Positions 9,607-21,790 of a stretch of DNA of 64,000 bases are shown here, piece by piece. The notes under the pieces were generated by a model, which saw nothing but the letters and a program-made list of their open reading frames with translations, did no database searches and had not been told where the DNA came from. Position 1 is the stretch's first letter; every line of letters starts with the position of its first letter. Location of the stretch: contig CM066041.1 in assembly GCA_033557465.1 (NCBI GenBank), positions 154,727,532 through 154,791,531 on the forward strand, read 5' to 3'. This DNA comes from Ichthyophis bannanicus (taxonomy: Eukaryota > Chordata > Amphibia > Gymnophiona > Ichthyophiidae). A program made the position numbers and the translations under genes.

Positions 9607-10197
9607 CTATGGGGGTTATTCTGAGACACGAATAGCGTGGAAGTTAGTCGGAAGAAGGGAATGGGCAGCCCGGGGGTGGTCGTGGGCCCTGGACGTCCAG
9701 GGCCGATTCTAATGTTGGTCCTGTACGTCCAGGGCCGGCGAAATGGCCGGGTAAGTTATTCCACCCCCTGGGTGGAATAACTTCCCTGGACATTTCTTTT
9801 TAGCGATTCTGGGGTTCAGATGGGGCTGGGGGGACCAAGGATTATTCCCTGCAGCCCGACCCTGGCCTTAGGAGGCTGGATCAGGGGTCGGTCTGCAGAG
9901 AATAATCACTTTAACCCCACAGCCGGCATTGTGGCTTTTAAATGGAACTGCGGTGCCATGGCAACATGATGCCATGGGTCCATTTAACAGCCCTGACTGA
10001 GTTAGCTGGGCTGTGGCTGTACGTGCAGGCCGGGACTGAATCGCAGGTCATGGCCTGCACATACATGCTTAGTCATGATTCTGATCCCATGGGGTTAGAC
10101 GTGTCCCACGGGATCAGAATCGCACTCCCCTTTGTATGTCCGGCTCAGACCAGACATACAAAGGGGATGTACATGTGGGTCAGAATTGGGCCCTATT
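9607..10197 (+). repeat. serial stem-loop repeat, copy 2 (best preserved)
   Basis: About 590 bp holding at least seven consecutive stems: CCCTGGACGTCCAGGG near 9688; GTTATTCCACCCCCTGGGTGGAATAAC near 9755-9782; ATTATTCCCTGCAG paired with CTGCAGAGAATAAT (9841-9907); a GGAACTGCGGTGCCATGG stem around 9950-9995; GTGCAGGCC paired with GGCCTGCAC (about 10023-10060); GATTCTGATCCC paired with GGGATCAGAATC (10078-10122); CCCCTTTGTATGTC paired with GACATACAAAGGGG (10127-10166). The outer ends (GGGTTATTCTGA and TCAGAATTGGGCCC) are weakly inverted. It lies at the broken edge of a CR1 copy. No protein frame is convincing. Confidence 0.8.
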
Positions 10198-10369
10198 TAT
10201 GTGCCTGTCACAATCCTGCTTGTTGAAAGAAAAAAACATCTTTATAAAATTGCCCCCACAATGTATTTTATACAGCACTGTGATCAAGAAAAGTTTTCAT
10301 TTTGAAATTATGATTGATACATTTAGGACTATTTTCCTGTTTAGTTTGTGAAGGATTGTGAATATTTTG

Positions 10370-11775
10370 CATTCTGTATAGTGACATCTTTGATGAGGAG
10401 GGGGAGCTCTGGGTTTCTGCCCTGACAGGCCATAAGACTTCTCATCTGTGATCCAGCCTTTTGAATCAGACTCAAAAGTACTTCTAAGCTTCTGTCTCGT
10501 TGACTCTCCTTCCACTATGGGGATGCATTGGTGGTGCATTGGTTCCGATATGCTGGAGAGTTATATCATCCAGGCAGGAATCAGTGTTGAGACCCTTTGA
10601 TGCCTTGATGTTGATGCCTCTCCTACAGGCATGCTGTGCTTCTTTAGGATAGGCTGGATGCCCTGAGGTGGCATGTCAACATTCATCGAGGCCGTTGCAT
10701 CGCAAAGAGCATTCCGATTCTTTCCTCAACAGCCTTCAGAAGATAATTCTCAATAGCTATCATCTCCAAAGGTGCAGGGGGCACAGCAAAATCAGCCAAT
10801 GCTCCTGGAATCTGAAAGAGAGTATCGGCAGCTAGTCTCAGCTAAGAGAAGGCTGGCCCTGCCCCTCTGGAAATAGTGAGGTTGAACCTTCCTCCCTTTG
10901 GGGCAGCTTGGAGGGATGTTACTTTGAATCCTCAATGCAATTGGCACCATGTATTGAAGGACTGCACTGTTGATGCACCTGGACCTCCGCTTGATGTTCC
11001 ATGTCCTTCAACTTTGATGCCGATGAAGACAAAGACAAGTCCTCTCATATCCTTGGGGGAACATCGATGGATGATTAATATCCAGGTGACATATGGGTAC
11101 TTGTCTATGAGTGGGCTCGAGAGCTCCTGGATGCCAATGACTGCTAGCAGCCTTGGAAGCCATTGAGACTGATTCTGCTGAAGCCAATGGATTGGACTTA
11201 GAAGTGCCAAAAATGTTGATGTGAGCCCTCTTTTTGTTATCTGTAAACATAAATTACAAGAAGAGAGCTTATGATTGGGTCCCAAAAACTGGAGGCACCA
11301 TTTATGTGTATCCGTGATGGATATGGTCCTTGAGCACATGGGAAAATAGCTGCAGTGAAATCAAACAGCACGATTTTGAAAAAAGACGAACCCAACCAGA
11401 ATGACATGCTTCTGAGGGTGGAGGCATTGCAGAAAATAAAGGAAACGTTAAACGGCTGAAAAACCTACCTATGGAAAATACAGGAAGAGAACCGCAATGG
11501 CAAGCTTTGAGTAAAAGCAGAAAGCTAGAGAGAAAAATTAGAGAAAACCCTTGGAAAGACCGCACTCACATGCTGAAGTACAGAGACATGTCTCTGGGGC
11601 TCCGTGGAAAGAAATGGACTGAGGCTAAGATGGTGATGTGGCAGCAGATGAAAAGGCATGTGCAGGCACAGTAGAGCTTCCAAAAGCTTCTAGAAAGAGC
11701 TGGGAATGCTCCCGTGCAGGCCTCCTTTGGATGACATTGCCCATATATGTGGACATTTTCTTGCTTGTCTATAGA
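10370..11775. mobile_element. possible DIRS terminal and gag-region fragment
   Basis: The right part (about 11560-11775) resembles the terminal region seen at amphibian DIRS ends: CTTCCAAAAGCTTCTAGAAAG, then a GGATGAC-ATTGCCCATATATGTG-like run and CTTGCTTGTC. The left part has no stop-free frame and I could not match it to a specific protein. The assignment rests on recollection of DIRS ends rather than on a coding domain, so it is tentative. Confidence 0.35.
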
Positions 11776-12454
11776 GAATCAGACAATACCCCAATCACAC
11801 TAATGGAGGCCTCCGCAAGGATCGAAGTGTACCAGAATCACACCGATGCTGTTCTTCATCTGCCAAGTCCCCTATGGGGCTGGAAAAATTGCTGGTGCTA
11901 CGTCCCTGTTTCTCTGTATGCTCTATTTGCAATGGTGCTACTTCAGACCTCCAAGCACACTCAAGACTCTACCTGCTCGAGCCACAGCAGAGGCATCACA
12001 TACCAAGGTATCTTTCATTGGATTAGGGGTGTACATGTCTGTTGAGTTGCTGTTGCTGAAAGGTACTGGAGGTTACAGCCTTAGGGGATTTGGCTGATCC
12101 CTTGCCCTTCTACTTCACCGGCATCAGGTAAAAATGAAAAGGAAACACTCTAAGTGATCTAACAAGCAGCTAACAGAATGACGCCATCTTGACTTAAGGT
12201 TATAAGATATCCCTGATTTTAGAGTCTTGTCTCCGATTCCCACCTGTTTGGAAACCTCCTGTCCCTGATTCTAGCAATAGGGAGAGAGGGGGTAGAAAAA
12301 ACATTTTATTTTCAATTTCGTGATTGGAATATGTCCGTTTTTAGAATTTACATCTATTATCTTTAGAGTTTGCACAGTTCAGGGGAAATGTATCACTGTT
12401 TCTATTTCTTTGTGGATTTGTCTGATTGGAAGCAAGATTGTTGCTGTCATGGGA
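11776..12454. other. no gene recognised
   Basis: Open frames here (for example 11638-12045) do not resemble a known family, have no splice context I can support, and show no repeat structure I can name. Confidence 0.4.
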
Positions 12455-12783
12455 TGGATAAGAACATAAGATATGCCATACTGGGGCAGACCAAGTTCCA
12501 TCAAGCCTAGAATCCTGTTTCCAACAGTGGCCAATACAGGTCACAAGTACCTGGTAGGATCCCAAAAAGGCACACAGGCTCCACAATGCTCATCCTGAGG
12601 CAAGCAGTGGATTTCCTGGGTCTTCTTTAATAATGGTTTATGGACCTTTCTTCTAGGAACTTGTCCAAACCTTTTTTAAACTCAGCTACACTAACAGCTT
12701 TAACTACATCCTCCAGTAACGAATTCCAGAGTTTGATTACACTTTGAGTGAAAAAATATTTTCTATTATTAGTCTTAAGTGGG

Positions 12784-13521
12784 TTACATTGTACTCTTTC
12801 TACTTTTTGATGGCGTAAACAACTGATCTATGTTCACCCATTCCATTCCATTCATTATTTTATAGACCTCTGTCATATCTCCCCTCAGCTGTCTCTTTTC
12901 CAAGATGACAAGCCCTAACCTTTTAAGCCTTTCCTGATAGGGGTATCCTTCTATTCCCTTTACCATTTTAGTGGCTCTTCTCTGTACCTTTTCTAATTCT
13001 ACTATATCTCTTTTAAGATATGACGACCAAAATTGCACACAATATTTAAGGTGTGGTCGCACCATGGAACGATACAGAGGCATTATAATATCCTTGGTTT
13101 TATTCTCCATTCCTTTCCTCATTATTCCTTGCATTCTATTTGCTTTCTTGGTTGCTGCTGCACACTGGGAGGAAGATTTCAACATATTATCTACGATGGC
13201 ACCTAAATCTTTTTCCTGAGTGGTAGTTCCTAATGTGGAACCTTGCATCGTGTAACCATAGTTTGGGTTGTTCTTTCCTAGGTGCATAACTTTGCACTTC
13301 TCCACATTAAATTTAATCTGACATTTGAATGTCCAGCTTTCCAATTTATCAAGGTCTTCTTGCAATTGTTCACAATCCTCATGCTTCTTAACAACTTTGA
13401 ATAATTTTATGTCATCTGCAAATCTGATCACCTCACTCATTATTCCCATTTCCAGGGCATTTATGAATATGTTAAAAAGCAGCATGCCCAGCACTGATCC
13501 CTGGGGTACTCCACTATTCAC
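12784..13521 (-). pseudogene. CR1 reverse transcriptase core
   Basis: A 245-residue open segment of CR1 ORF2. Motifs by residue: GVPQGSVLG (4-12, RT motif B), FADDIK (33-38, the catalytic Asp pair), EKDLGAIVD (102-110), and the thumb region with HLKYCVQFWSSYL. It ends in KSRKSTM at a stop. It is not a host gene: sister copies lie at 9.1, 33.2-34.8 and 61.5-62.2 kb, and the N-terminal RT and endonuclease are in other frames upstream. Confidence 0.85.
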
Positions 13522-14595
13522 CTTTCTTCACTGAGAAAATTTGCCATTTAGCCCTACTCTTTGCTTTCTATCTTTTAACCAGTTCCTGATCCACAAAAGA
13601 GCACTGCCTCCAATCCCATGACTTTTTAATTTGGCCAAGAGTCTCTCATGAGGGACCTTGTCAAAGGCTTTATGAAAATTTAGGTGCACTCTATCAACCG
13701 GCTCACCTCTGTCTACCTGTTTATTCACACCTTCAAAAAAATAAACCAGATTAGTAAGACAAGACTTTCCTTAGCTAAATCAATGTTGGCTTTCTCCCAT
13801 TAAACCATGACTGTCTAACATGTTCAGTAATTTTATTCTTTATAATAGTTTGTACCATTTTGCCCAGTACTAACATCAGGCTCACCAGTCTGTAGTTTCC
13901 CAGATCAATCCTGGAACCCTTTTTAAAAATTGGCATACATTGGCCTTTCTCTAATCTTCAGGTACTACAGATGATTTTAATGATAGTTCACAGATAACTA
14001 ATAGTAGATCTGCAATCTCATCTTTCAGTTCTTTCAACACCCCATCAGATGTATACCATCCAGTCCAGGTGATTTACTACTCTTCAGTTTATCAAATAGT
14101 TGTAATACATCTTCCCAGTTTATCGATATTTCTTTCAATTCTTCTGATTTACCTCCTTTAAATACCATTTCAGACATCGGTAACATCCCTACATCTTCTT
14201 CAGTAAACACTGAAGCAAAGAATTCATTCAATCTCTCCACTATGGCCTTCTCCTCCCTTAGCATCCCTTTTACCCCTCTATTATCCAATGGTCCAACTGA
14301 CTCTCTCACAGGGTTTTTGCTATGAATGTACTTGAAAACATTTTTATTATGCATTTCTGTTTCCATGGCAAGCTTATTTTCTAATTCTCTCTTTGTCTGC
14401 CTTATCAATATCTTGCATCTAACTTGCCAGTGTTTCTGTTGTTTTCTGTTTTCATCATTTGGCTCCTTTTTCCATTTCCTGAAAGATGCTTTTTTGGCTG
14501 CAACAGCTCTCTCACCTTAGCTTTAAACCATGCTGACAGTTTTTTGGCCTTCCTTCCACTTTTCTTAAAGAGTGGAATACATCTGGTCTGGGCTT

Positions 14596-15024
14596 CTAGG
14601 ATAGTATTTTTAAACAACACCCATGCTTGATATAAATCTTTAACTTTGCAGCTGCTCCTCTTTGTTTTTTCTTAACTATTTTACTCATGTTATCATAGCC
14701 TGCCTTTTGAAAGTTAAAAGGTAGTACTGTGGATTTCCTTGCCGTCCTGCTTCCATTTATTAAATCAAATGGGATCATGCTGTGATCACTGTTGCCAAGT
14801 GGCCTCAAGACCCTTTTCTCTTGTGTTCCACTAAGGTCTAGGTCCAGAATATCTTCCACTCTTGTCAATTCATGAACCAGCTGCTCCAAGAAGCAGTCAT
14901 CTAGAAACTTTATCTGTCTAGCATATTCTGCAGTGACATTGGGCCAGTCAATACCGAGGTAATTGAAATCACCCATTATTACTGTGTTGTAACTTTTGTT
15001 AGCTTCCTTGATTTCTCTTAGCAT
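14596..15024 (-). pseudogene. CR1 endonuclease C-terminal part
   Basis: A 142-residue open segment with DFNYLGIDW and SDHSMIPFDL, the GDFN and SDH catalytic blocks of the apurinic-like (EEP fold) LINE endonuclease that nicks the target DNA. The N-terminal catalytic residues are lost by 5' truncation at about 15030. Confidence 0.8.
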
Positions 15025-15436
15025 TGGTGGGAGTAGGGACTCCTCTTCCTTTCCCCTCCTTGTTGCTGAAACCGAGAACTAAGGTTTCCCTTTCTCTCCC
15101 TGCCCCCCCCACCCCCACCCCCACCCCTTTTAGAAAACAAATGTCCTGGATTTGCCTGCAGAAAGTCTGGGAGCCTTACATTAACTCTTCCCCTCAATCA
15201 CCAATATATTTAATATTTAGATACAAAGCCCAAACAACAATTAAAGTTAATCTTGTGCAACAAATTGCTAAGAGGTTTTTGAGTTGATTCTTCTCCTGTC
15301 TGATAAAATTTGTACTCTTCCTACTGGAGTTGTGTTTTTGTATCTCTCATATTTGAAAACGTAATAAAATGGTTGAACTGAAAGAAATAATATTTACAAA
15401 ATAGTATCTTGGAAAGTTTCAAATGTGGAAACACTA

Positions 15437-16120
15437 TGGCCCCCATTCTAATCCTTGTTTAGTGGATCTAGATGTCTGATCTGGATGTTCAGACCCGCTA
15501 AACGCCTGGATCAGTCCTGCGGCCACAGAACTCCCTGCACGTCTAGGCGATATGTACAGGGAGCTCTGTTCATAGGTGAGAGGAGGTGGGCCAGGGTAGG
15601 AGAAAGGGCTGGCAGTGGGCGGGGATGGAACCCCAGACGTACAGGGCCAGTTCTGAAGTTGGCCTTGTATGTCCTGAGTCTGCCAGTTAGATGGGGGACT
15701 TATTCCACGTCAGAGGCAAAATAAGTCCCCCTTGACGTTGGTACCGAGGTGTGACAAGGAGATGAGGGGGTGCAGAGAGTCTCCCACAATCTGACCCTGG
15801 CCATGGGAGGCCCAATCAGAGGTTGGGCTGCAGGGAACAGGCAGGATACCGCTGCTGCCAGGCATTGCGGCTCCTGCATGGAGCCACGGTGCCATGGTGA
15901 CGAGACACCATGGCACTGTGGCTCCATTATGGAGCCTGGCTGAGCTAGCCAGGGAAGTGGCTGGACATCTGGGGTGCCTGAATTGGGGCACCTCCTGGAT
16001 GCCCAGCCACTGTGATGCAATTCTGTTCCCACAGGGACGTCTAGCCCACCGTGGGAGCAGGATCGAGTGCATCTCCGGACAGCCTGGAGACGCATATGTT
16101 GGAATGGGCCTCTATTTGAA
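15437..16120 (+). repeat. serial stem-loop repeat, copy 3
   Basis: Stems in order: a GTCTGATCTGGATGTTCAGAC loop near 15473; CTCCCTGCACGTC paired with GTACAGGGAG near 15531-15562; a CAGGGCC/GGCC pair near 15638; GGGGGACTTATT paired with AATAAGTCCCCC near 15692-15731; a GCTCCTGCATGGAGCC block leading into GCCATGGTGACGAGACACCATGGC near 15871-15916; CTGGACATCTGGGGTGCC paired with GGGCACCTCCTGGATGCCCAG near 15960-16008; and a CCCACAGGGACG/CCGTGGGAGC loop near 16027-16058. The outer ends GGCCCCCATTCTAA and TTGGAATGGGCC are inverted. No coding frame. Confidence 0.78.
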
Positions 16121-16339
16121 CATTATAAGAAAGGTTTGAGCTATAAGAAGTACTTTTATATACAATAAGAAGAACTTTGTCTCCCTCTATATTAGGCATT
16201 AAGGTCAGACAATGACATTACTTCTAGTTCTGAGTAGCTGCTGTGGACAGGGAAGATTTACAGATGCTGCACTGTTGATGCAAAACTTTAAAGTATTTAA
16301 CATCTATCTGAATCCAAAACTATTCTTTCTAGCTCACCT

Positions 16340-16830
16340 TGGGTCTATGGAAACATTGCTAAAGCAGAGCATGGTGCAGTTTCTGGAGTCCAAGGGATTT
16401 CAAGATCCGAGATAGTGTGGCTTTACTAGACGTAGGCCCTGTCACATGAAAATGACTGACTGGGTGATCAGAGAACAGGATTAAGGAGAGCGAGAGATAT
16501 GATATTCTTAGATTTCAGCAAGGCATTCAACTTTATTCTGCATCAGTAACTGAGTGTCTTGGGATGGACCCTAAAGTGACTAACTGAATAAGAAGCTGGG
16601 AAGTGACAAAGGGTAGTAGTGAATGGAGTTCACTCTGAAGATAGAGGCATTACCAGTGGAGTGCTGCGCTAAGGCACTGGTCCTTGGTCCTGATCATTTT
16701 AGCATTTTAGTAAACGACTCTGCAAAATGCCTATCAGGAAAGGCATGCCTCTTTGCAGATGATACCAAAATCTGAAACAGAGCAGACACCCTGGAAGATG
16801 TAGATAACATGAGGAGGCATCTTCTGATTC
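16340..16830 (+). mobile_element. CR1-like LINE RT fragment (family of 24.0-25.7 kb)
   Basis: A decayed copy of the LINE at 24020-25725. Recognisable stretches: GGATTTCAAGATCCGAG, ATTTCAGCAAGGCATTCAAC (the DFSKAF block), GGGATGGACCCTAAAGTGA, and CTCTTTGCAGATGATACCAAAAT (the FADD box). Many stops and frameshifts; the 3' end is missing after about 16825. Confidence 0.7.
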
Positions 16831-16844
16831 TCTTTCATTTTTAT

Positions 16845-17730
16845 CCAAAGCAGCAAATTTATTTTGCAGGTATCTTTAAACTCTGGTAGTATATTTGTTA
16901 AGATCATATTTTGCTACATTCATGAGTGGCTTGCTCTTTTTCAGCTTTTAGCTTGAGTTTGCATATTAGCAGCTGGTGATATGTACCGCAGTCAGCTCCA
17001 GGTTTTGTCTTTGTTGATGTTATTGAGCTTTTACTTTCTTGACTTCCACAGATAAAGCCAAATTAATTTTTGTACAATCCATTGGCTGAAGTCTATTTGT
17101 TCAGTCGCCACTTGTGTTGCTAGAAGAAGGTGATTGTTGGTCTTGCAGAATTCTATCAGTCTTTCTCCAACTTCATTTCTGTTGCCAAGTCCATATTTTC
17201 CAACCACTTTACCTTCTATTAGGCTACTCCTCCACTCTTAGACCAATAGAGATTAAACATTCATTGATTGCATTGTATTTCATGACAGTTCTTGCATGTT
17301 TCTTCTTAATTATAAATACAACACCATTTCTTCTGTTTTTTCATTTCCAGCATTGTATACTTTGTGATCATCAGATTCATCATGCCTGAAGCCAGTCCAT
17401 TTCAGTTCACTGCTACCCAACAGATTGAGTTGTACACATTCCATTTCATTCTTGACCACCTCCAGTTTCTCTTTGTTCATGCTGTGTATATTCCGTGTCC
17501 CACTGTAAGACATCTTTGCAGCTTCTGACTCTCATTTCACATGCAGCTATATCAGCAGTCAGATGTCCCAGGAGCTTTGATCCAACTACATCATAAATGT
17601 TATCTTTACTATGAAGAGTCTTCAGTTCTACCCCAGTAGTCTGTTGAGTGCCTTCTAATCTGGAGGTCTCATCTTCCAGCACTATATCACAATTTGTTTT
17701 GTTGTAACTATCCATTGGGTTTTCTTGACA
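16845..17730 (-). mobile_element. RTE/BovB-like LINE endonuclease fragment
   Basis: On the minus strand, frames at 17715-17446 and 17513-17310 contain a stretch that in RTE/BovB elements reads like NKEKLEVVKNEM and SELKWTGF, followed by SDDHKVYNAGNE; this is the start of the endonuclease domain. Sequence further down to about 16845 looks like decayed, internally deleted downstream RTE sequence. It is interrupted by stops. RTE-type 3' tails elsewhere in the window (52725-52856, 60026-60345) show that the family was active in this genome. Confidence 0.65.
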
Positions 17731-18039
17731 AGATTTAGAAGAAGATTGCCATGTCTTTCTTCCATGCAGGTAATGTCAGTGTCGTTGCCATTGTCACAGA
17801 AATATGATTCTCTGTCACCAACACTGTCCCATACCGCTGCCCAGATGGGTGGCTTGTCTTGTCTGGCACCTCAGCTGAGAACTGTCCATCTTGGGAGACC
17901 CTACCACTAGAAGCTACTGATAGCATAGTTCTCAGCATCACTGATGCACACAAGCCCTTGCAGCACAACCTGCTGGCAACCAAGCAAGTCTACCTCATAT
18001 CTCTCAAGTTGAAAAGTGCAAGCTATAAGCATTGCAAAA

Positions 18040-18125
18040 AAGTATATTTCACTGTTGGAAACAGAATACTAGGCTTGATGGACCTTTGGTCTGACCCAGA
18101 ATGGCATATCTTATATTCTTATGTT
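18040..18125 (+). mobile_element. CR1 3' tail fragment
   Basis: The sequence reads GGAAACAGAATACTAGGC, then CTTGATGGACCTTTGGTC, then GACCCAGAATGGCATATC, ending in TTATATTCTTATGTTCTTA. This is the CR1 3' terminal sequence also seen at 12455 (minus) and 56085 (plus). It is a severely truncated insertion. Confidence 0.8.
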
Positions 18126-18129
18126 CTTA

Positions 18130-20215
18130 CTGATGGAGAGCATGGTTGCCATATGCAAGTGACTGGATGGAACACTTAAGATTTGCAAAAGGATTAATGG
18201 ATTTATAGTATGACAAAAAGTTTCCCTTCCCTCCCTTTGCAAGCTCATACATGCCTGGGGGAGGGGGACCAACTGAGATGATAAAGTGTGTTTTCTTAGG
18301 GTAGCAGGGGCTTTGGGGCTGAAGGAGACATATTTATGACTGGTGATCTATACGTCTGTCTTGAGATAGTGTGTGTGTGTGGGGGGAGGGGGTTGCAGGG
18401 CTCGGATATCTGGCCTTCTACATTCTCTCTGTGAAGACATAGTTTTGTTTGCACATGTGCAAATGAAGCTATGCATACAGAATGACAGACAGATGGATTG
18501 ACCCTCAACAATAGGCGATTTCACTTGATGCAAAACACACTTAACAAGGATCAGGACCAGGCTGCACTGGCATGAAATAACTGCAGAAAATCCCAGAAAC
18601 ACAATTTTAACATGCTAGTAACATGACTGCTATTTCATGTCAAGACAGAGAGAGATCAGTTCATCAATGCTGATAAAAGTAGGAAAAATCTCACATTCAA
18701 GAGATTATCATATGCATACTCGTCCATCGCGTGTAGTCTTGCAATAATTTCCTGTTATCTAGCACTCATGGGGTACATTCTTAAAACAGGATTTATGCAC
18801 ATAGATTGTCTGAATATGCTTAAAAGAATTTTCAGCTACCTAGAATTCTATCCATCACTCTATAACACATATAAATATACCTGCATAAAAAGGCCTTCCA
18901 TTGTCATGCTTTGAGTCTATACATTTAACTGAAGTTTCAAAAATTATGTAAATAAATGACAAGCTCTTCATGGGAAGATTAAAAGAAAATTACATTAGAA
19001 ATTAAAATAAAAAAAAATAACATCCAGGGGTAAAACTGCTGTGGATAAGTTGATTTATTTCACTATCCTCTTTTTAGCTGTGTCACCAGAAAGCACTGCT
19101 GCTTAATTAATATACTGGGTTCAAATTCAGTTACATGGTCATTGGGTATAGTTAAATGCTGGCGCAAGCGTTTAACTGAGGGCACATACTCAGGGTTGCT
19201 ATCCATATAGACAGCATACATGTGTAGCGTGATGACAGCGCTGGCACTATCCACTGAGTTTAGGCCTGCTATTTGCTTTGAATATTGGCATTATTTTTAT
19301 GACTGTGAACATAAAATTGCAATAAATACTTTTTATGTACTTTGGATTCTTTCAAGGATGTAGTAGTTTCTATTGGATATCATATTATTTATCCAGAGGT
19401 GTTCCTGAACATGAGATTTTGAAACCATAAAGGTCCCTTTCTTCAGACATGACCATTTGTTTTACCTTTTTTCAGTTTCCCATATTTTTTTTGTGTAATT
19501 ATTCTCTATAGATGATCTCAGTACCTCATTTAAAAAAGTTGTTGTGGGCTGACAAATGTGGGATATACAAACGCTTGTGGGTCTTCTGCTTGAAGAGGGT
19601 GTCATACTTACTTCATTCAAGTCATATTTCCAGTAATTACTGGCACAGCCAAAGAAGAAATACCTTTACCAAGGCCACAATCAAAATATGCAAAATTATT
19701 AGCTACTTCTAGCCAGAACTACAGAACAGAAAGCAAAGATTTAAATCAAAATTCTCCTCAACATTAGTGCCTGGCACTCAAGTTCAGGCTTTCACTTCAT
19801 TGTCCTCATTAGAGGGCCTAAAAAACAGCCATGGCAACCCATACATGCATGGTTGTGGGAACCACCAGATAGCTCAATCGAAACTGAAGTATCGAGCTGC
19901 TCAAGGCTGGAGATTGTTCTGACTAGGATGGTTTTTTTTTTTTTGTGGGGGGGGGGGGGCCGCAAGACAATCCTAGTATCCCCAGGAAACTCTTCTGCTT
20001 TATATGCACCTGCCTGCAAACTTCTAGTATTCTAGTAAAATCTGCAGCAGACCCACAGACTACTTTATTTTTAGAAGTCAGCAGTGTACTGTTGGGGAAA
20101 TCATGCTTTAAGTTTCCATAGTGGGCTTTGCACTCTTGCCTACAAATTAGCAGATCTTTTTTTTTTTTTTTGCTTTGGCGTCAATACAATTCTATTTTCT
20201 ACCATATACATATAC
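18130..20215. other. unassigned intergenic DNA
   Basis: No supported gene. A 63-residue minus-strand frame at 19063-19254 (ITLHMYAVYMDSNP, then VPSVKRLRQHL) reads like protein but I cannot place it in a family and see no flanking exons. T and G homopolymer runs are at about 19930-19960 and 20157-20171. Confidence 0.4.
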
Positions 20216-20218
20216 AAC

Positions 20219-20613
20219 TTGGGGCCCTTTTATCAAAGTAGATTAACACATGTTTAGCGCAAAAACTATCCTGTATTAAGTGCAAAGCCTTCATGGTAAC
20301 TGTCAGGGGCATGGCCAGCATGTTCCCGACAGTTAACGCACGAATGTGTACCCTAAATGGCTATTAGGTGAACCCACACTAATTACAACATTGACAGCGT
20401 GCAATATGTCTCCCCACGCTAACTCTAATGTGCTAATCCTGCCCATTCTCCTCCCCATCCACCCATTCAGCACCCTAACATGCAATTGGCAGCTCCGAAA
20501 TCGGCATGTGTTAACTCGCATACCTGCAAGGTAACTGTTACCATGGGCCCGAGCGCAGCTAATGAACTCCAAATCATGCATTAACTGCATAATGCACTTT
20601 AGTAAAAGGGCCC
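20219..20613. repeat. MITE with GGGCCCTTTTA terminal inverted repeats
   Basis: The left end GGGGCCCTTTTATCAAAGT and the right end ACTTTAGTAAAAGGGCCC are inverted complements with one or two mismatches. The roughly 395 bp interior is non-coding. The size and ends fit a non-autonomous DNA transposon. A partial relative begins near 27249 (TTTTTACTAAAGTGCATT). Confidence 0.7.
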
Positions 20614-20640
20614 TCTAGTCTTCTTCTTTTACTGTCATTG

Positions 20641-21790
20641 GCCAATATGAACTCAATATAAAGGACTCAGTGGTGATTTTCTCGTGGCTATGCCAGGTCA
20701 CTGAACCAAAACCTTTTACTGCTTACCCAAAGTCTTTCTGAACTTGTTTCCTTTTCTTCACTGCAGCTGGAGGAGAAGGTGGAGCCTCCACTGGCCCCAA
20801 TCTGGTACCTCTGAATGGACTTGAACCATGCCCTCCCCCCCCCAAAAAAGCTAATTTATCTGTTATTACATATAATGCCAGAGTAAAAAAAAGTATTTTA
20901 TATTTAAAATAAGCACTGCTTATGTATTTATAATACTGTTATTAAAGCAGACTTCTTTCAGTGCTGTTAACCTGACTTCATATCATCATGAAATGTCAGT
21001 CATGTCGTGTATTTCTAATCCACCCCCAAACAGAAGGCCAACACCTGAAAACCCTGCTGAGAGTCACTGTGGGTGGCAATATTTGTTGTATCTTGGCTAC
21101 CGATGGGCACGTGCTGCCTTTCACTCTTTGGCTGGTCAGATCAGAAACAGTCACTATTTTACTGAAAATGCTGGTGTGACCTTCCGAATCTTTGAAAGGA
21201 CAAAGAGCTCATGAGAACAGAATCAGATCAGTCAACACGTTTTCACACAAAAATACTGCTTGAAGCTCCAACCACAAAACACAATTACATACACTCTAAA
21301 GTGTTGTGCCTCAGTCCTCACACTCAGACCATAGGCTCAAGAGGCCTGCGTTGTTCAATACAACCATTGAATTTTTTCATTTCCACTTTACAAAAGTACC
21401 AAAGAAATACTTTGCATAATTTAAAAAAATTTGTCTCATATAAGGATATATTAAATACGAACAGTTAGAAATCATAAGAGAAGTTATTGCATAAGAAATG
21501 ATGTGGAAGAGGTCCCACCATATGGAAAGAGAAGAGTAAGCATCTTATTAATCTCATTGCCAGATGAACCCTGCATGCAGAGTCCGCAGTCTCTTGAATT
21601 GAGCTTTCCTCCAGATCGGCTGGCACTTTGAGCACTTTTAACTGGTGCTTTTTATCTGTGCTTTGGTTCACAGTTGGCAAAGAGCAAAGCCTCTTTCTTC
21701 AGCAAGCTGCCCCTGTTCTCTTTGCACAAGTCATTGGAAGTGTCTTGGTTAATGCCCCTTTGGACCTGGCCCCATTTGAAAGCACACTCA
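20641..21790 (-). other. SCARF2: SCARF2 3' untranslated region (probable)
   Basis: Sequence directly downstream of the SCARF2 stop codon on the minus strand, with no recognised repeat. It should hold the 3' UTR, but I saw no AATAAA or ATTAAA on the minus strand from the stop down to the MITE at 20613, so the transcript end is undefined. Confidence 0.45.

Larger units (their letters stand above)
12455..15030 (-). mobile_element. CR1 LINE, 5'-truncated, nearly complete ORF2
   Basis: Seen on the minus strand, 5' to 3': endonuclease C-terminus at 15024-14596 (IMGDFNYLGIDWPNV, LDLSGTQE), a linker (14620-14034) ending in SSKSPGLDGIH, RT fingers at 13728-13528 (FHKAFDKVPHE), the RT core at 13521-12784 with GVPQGSVLG, FADDIKLF and EKDLGAIVD, a thumb with CVQFWSSYL, and the 3' UTR ending in the CR1 tail GACC..CAGTATGGCATATCTTATGTTCTT (about 12545-12460 on this strand). 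Function: target-primed reverse transcription. Only a few frame breaks separate the domains, so this is the best CR1 copy in the window. It is 5'-truncated within the endonuclease, as is usual for LINEs. Confidence 0.9.

Noticed and set aside
10876..12097. Frames of 80-135 residues at 10.9-12.1 kb as possible host exons
   Set aside because: No recognisable domain and no consistent splice sites; probably decayed DIRS or unknown repeat.
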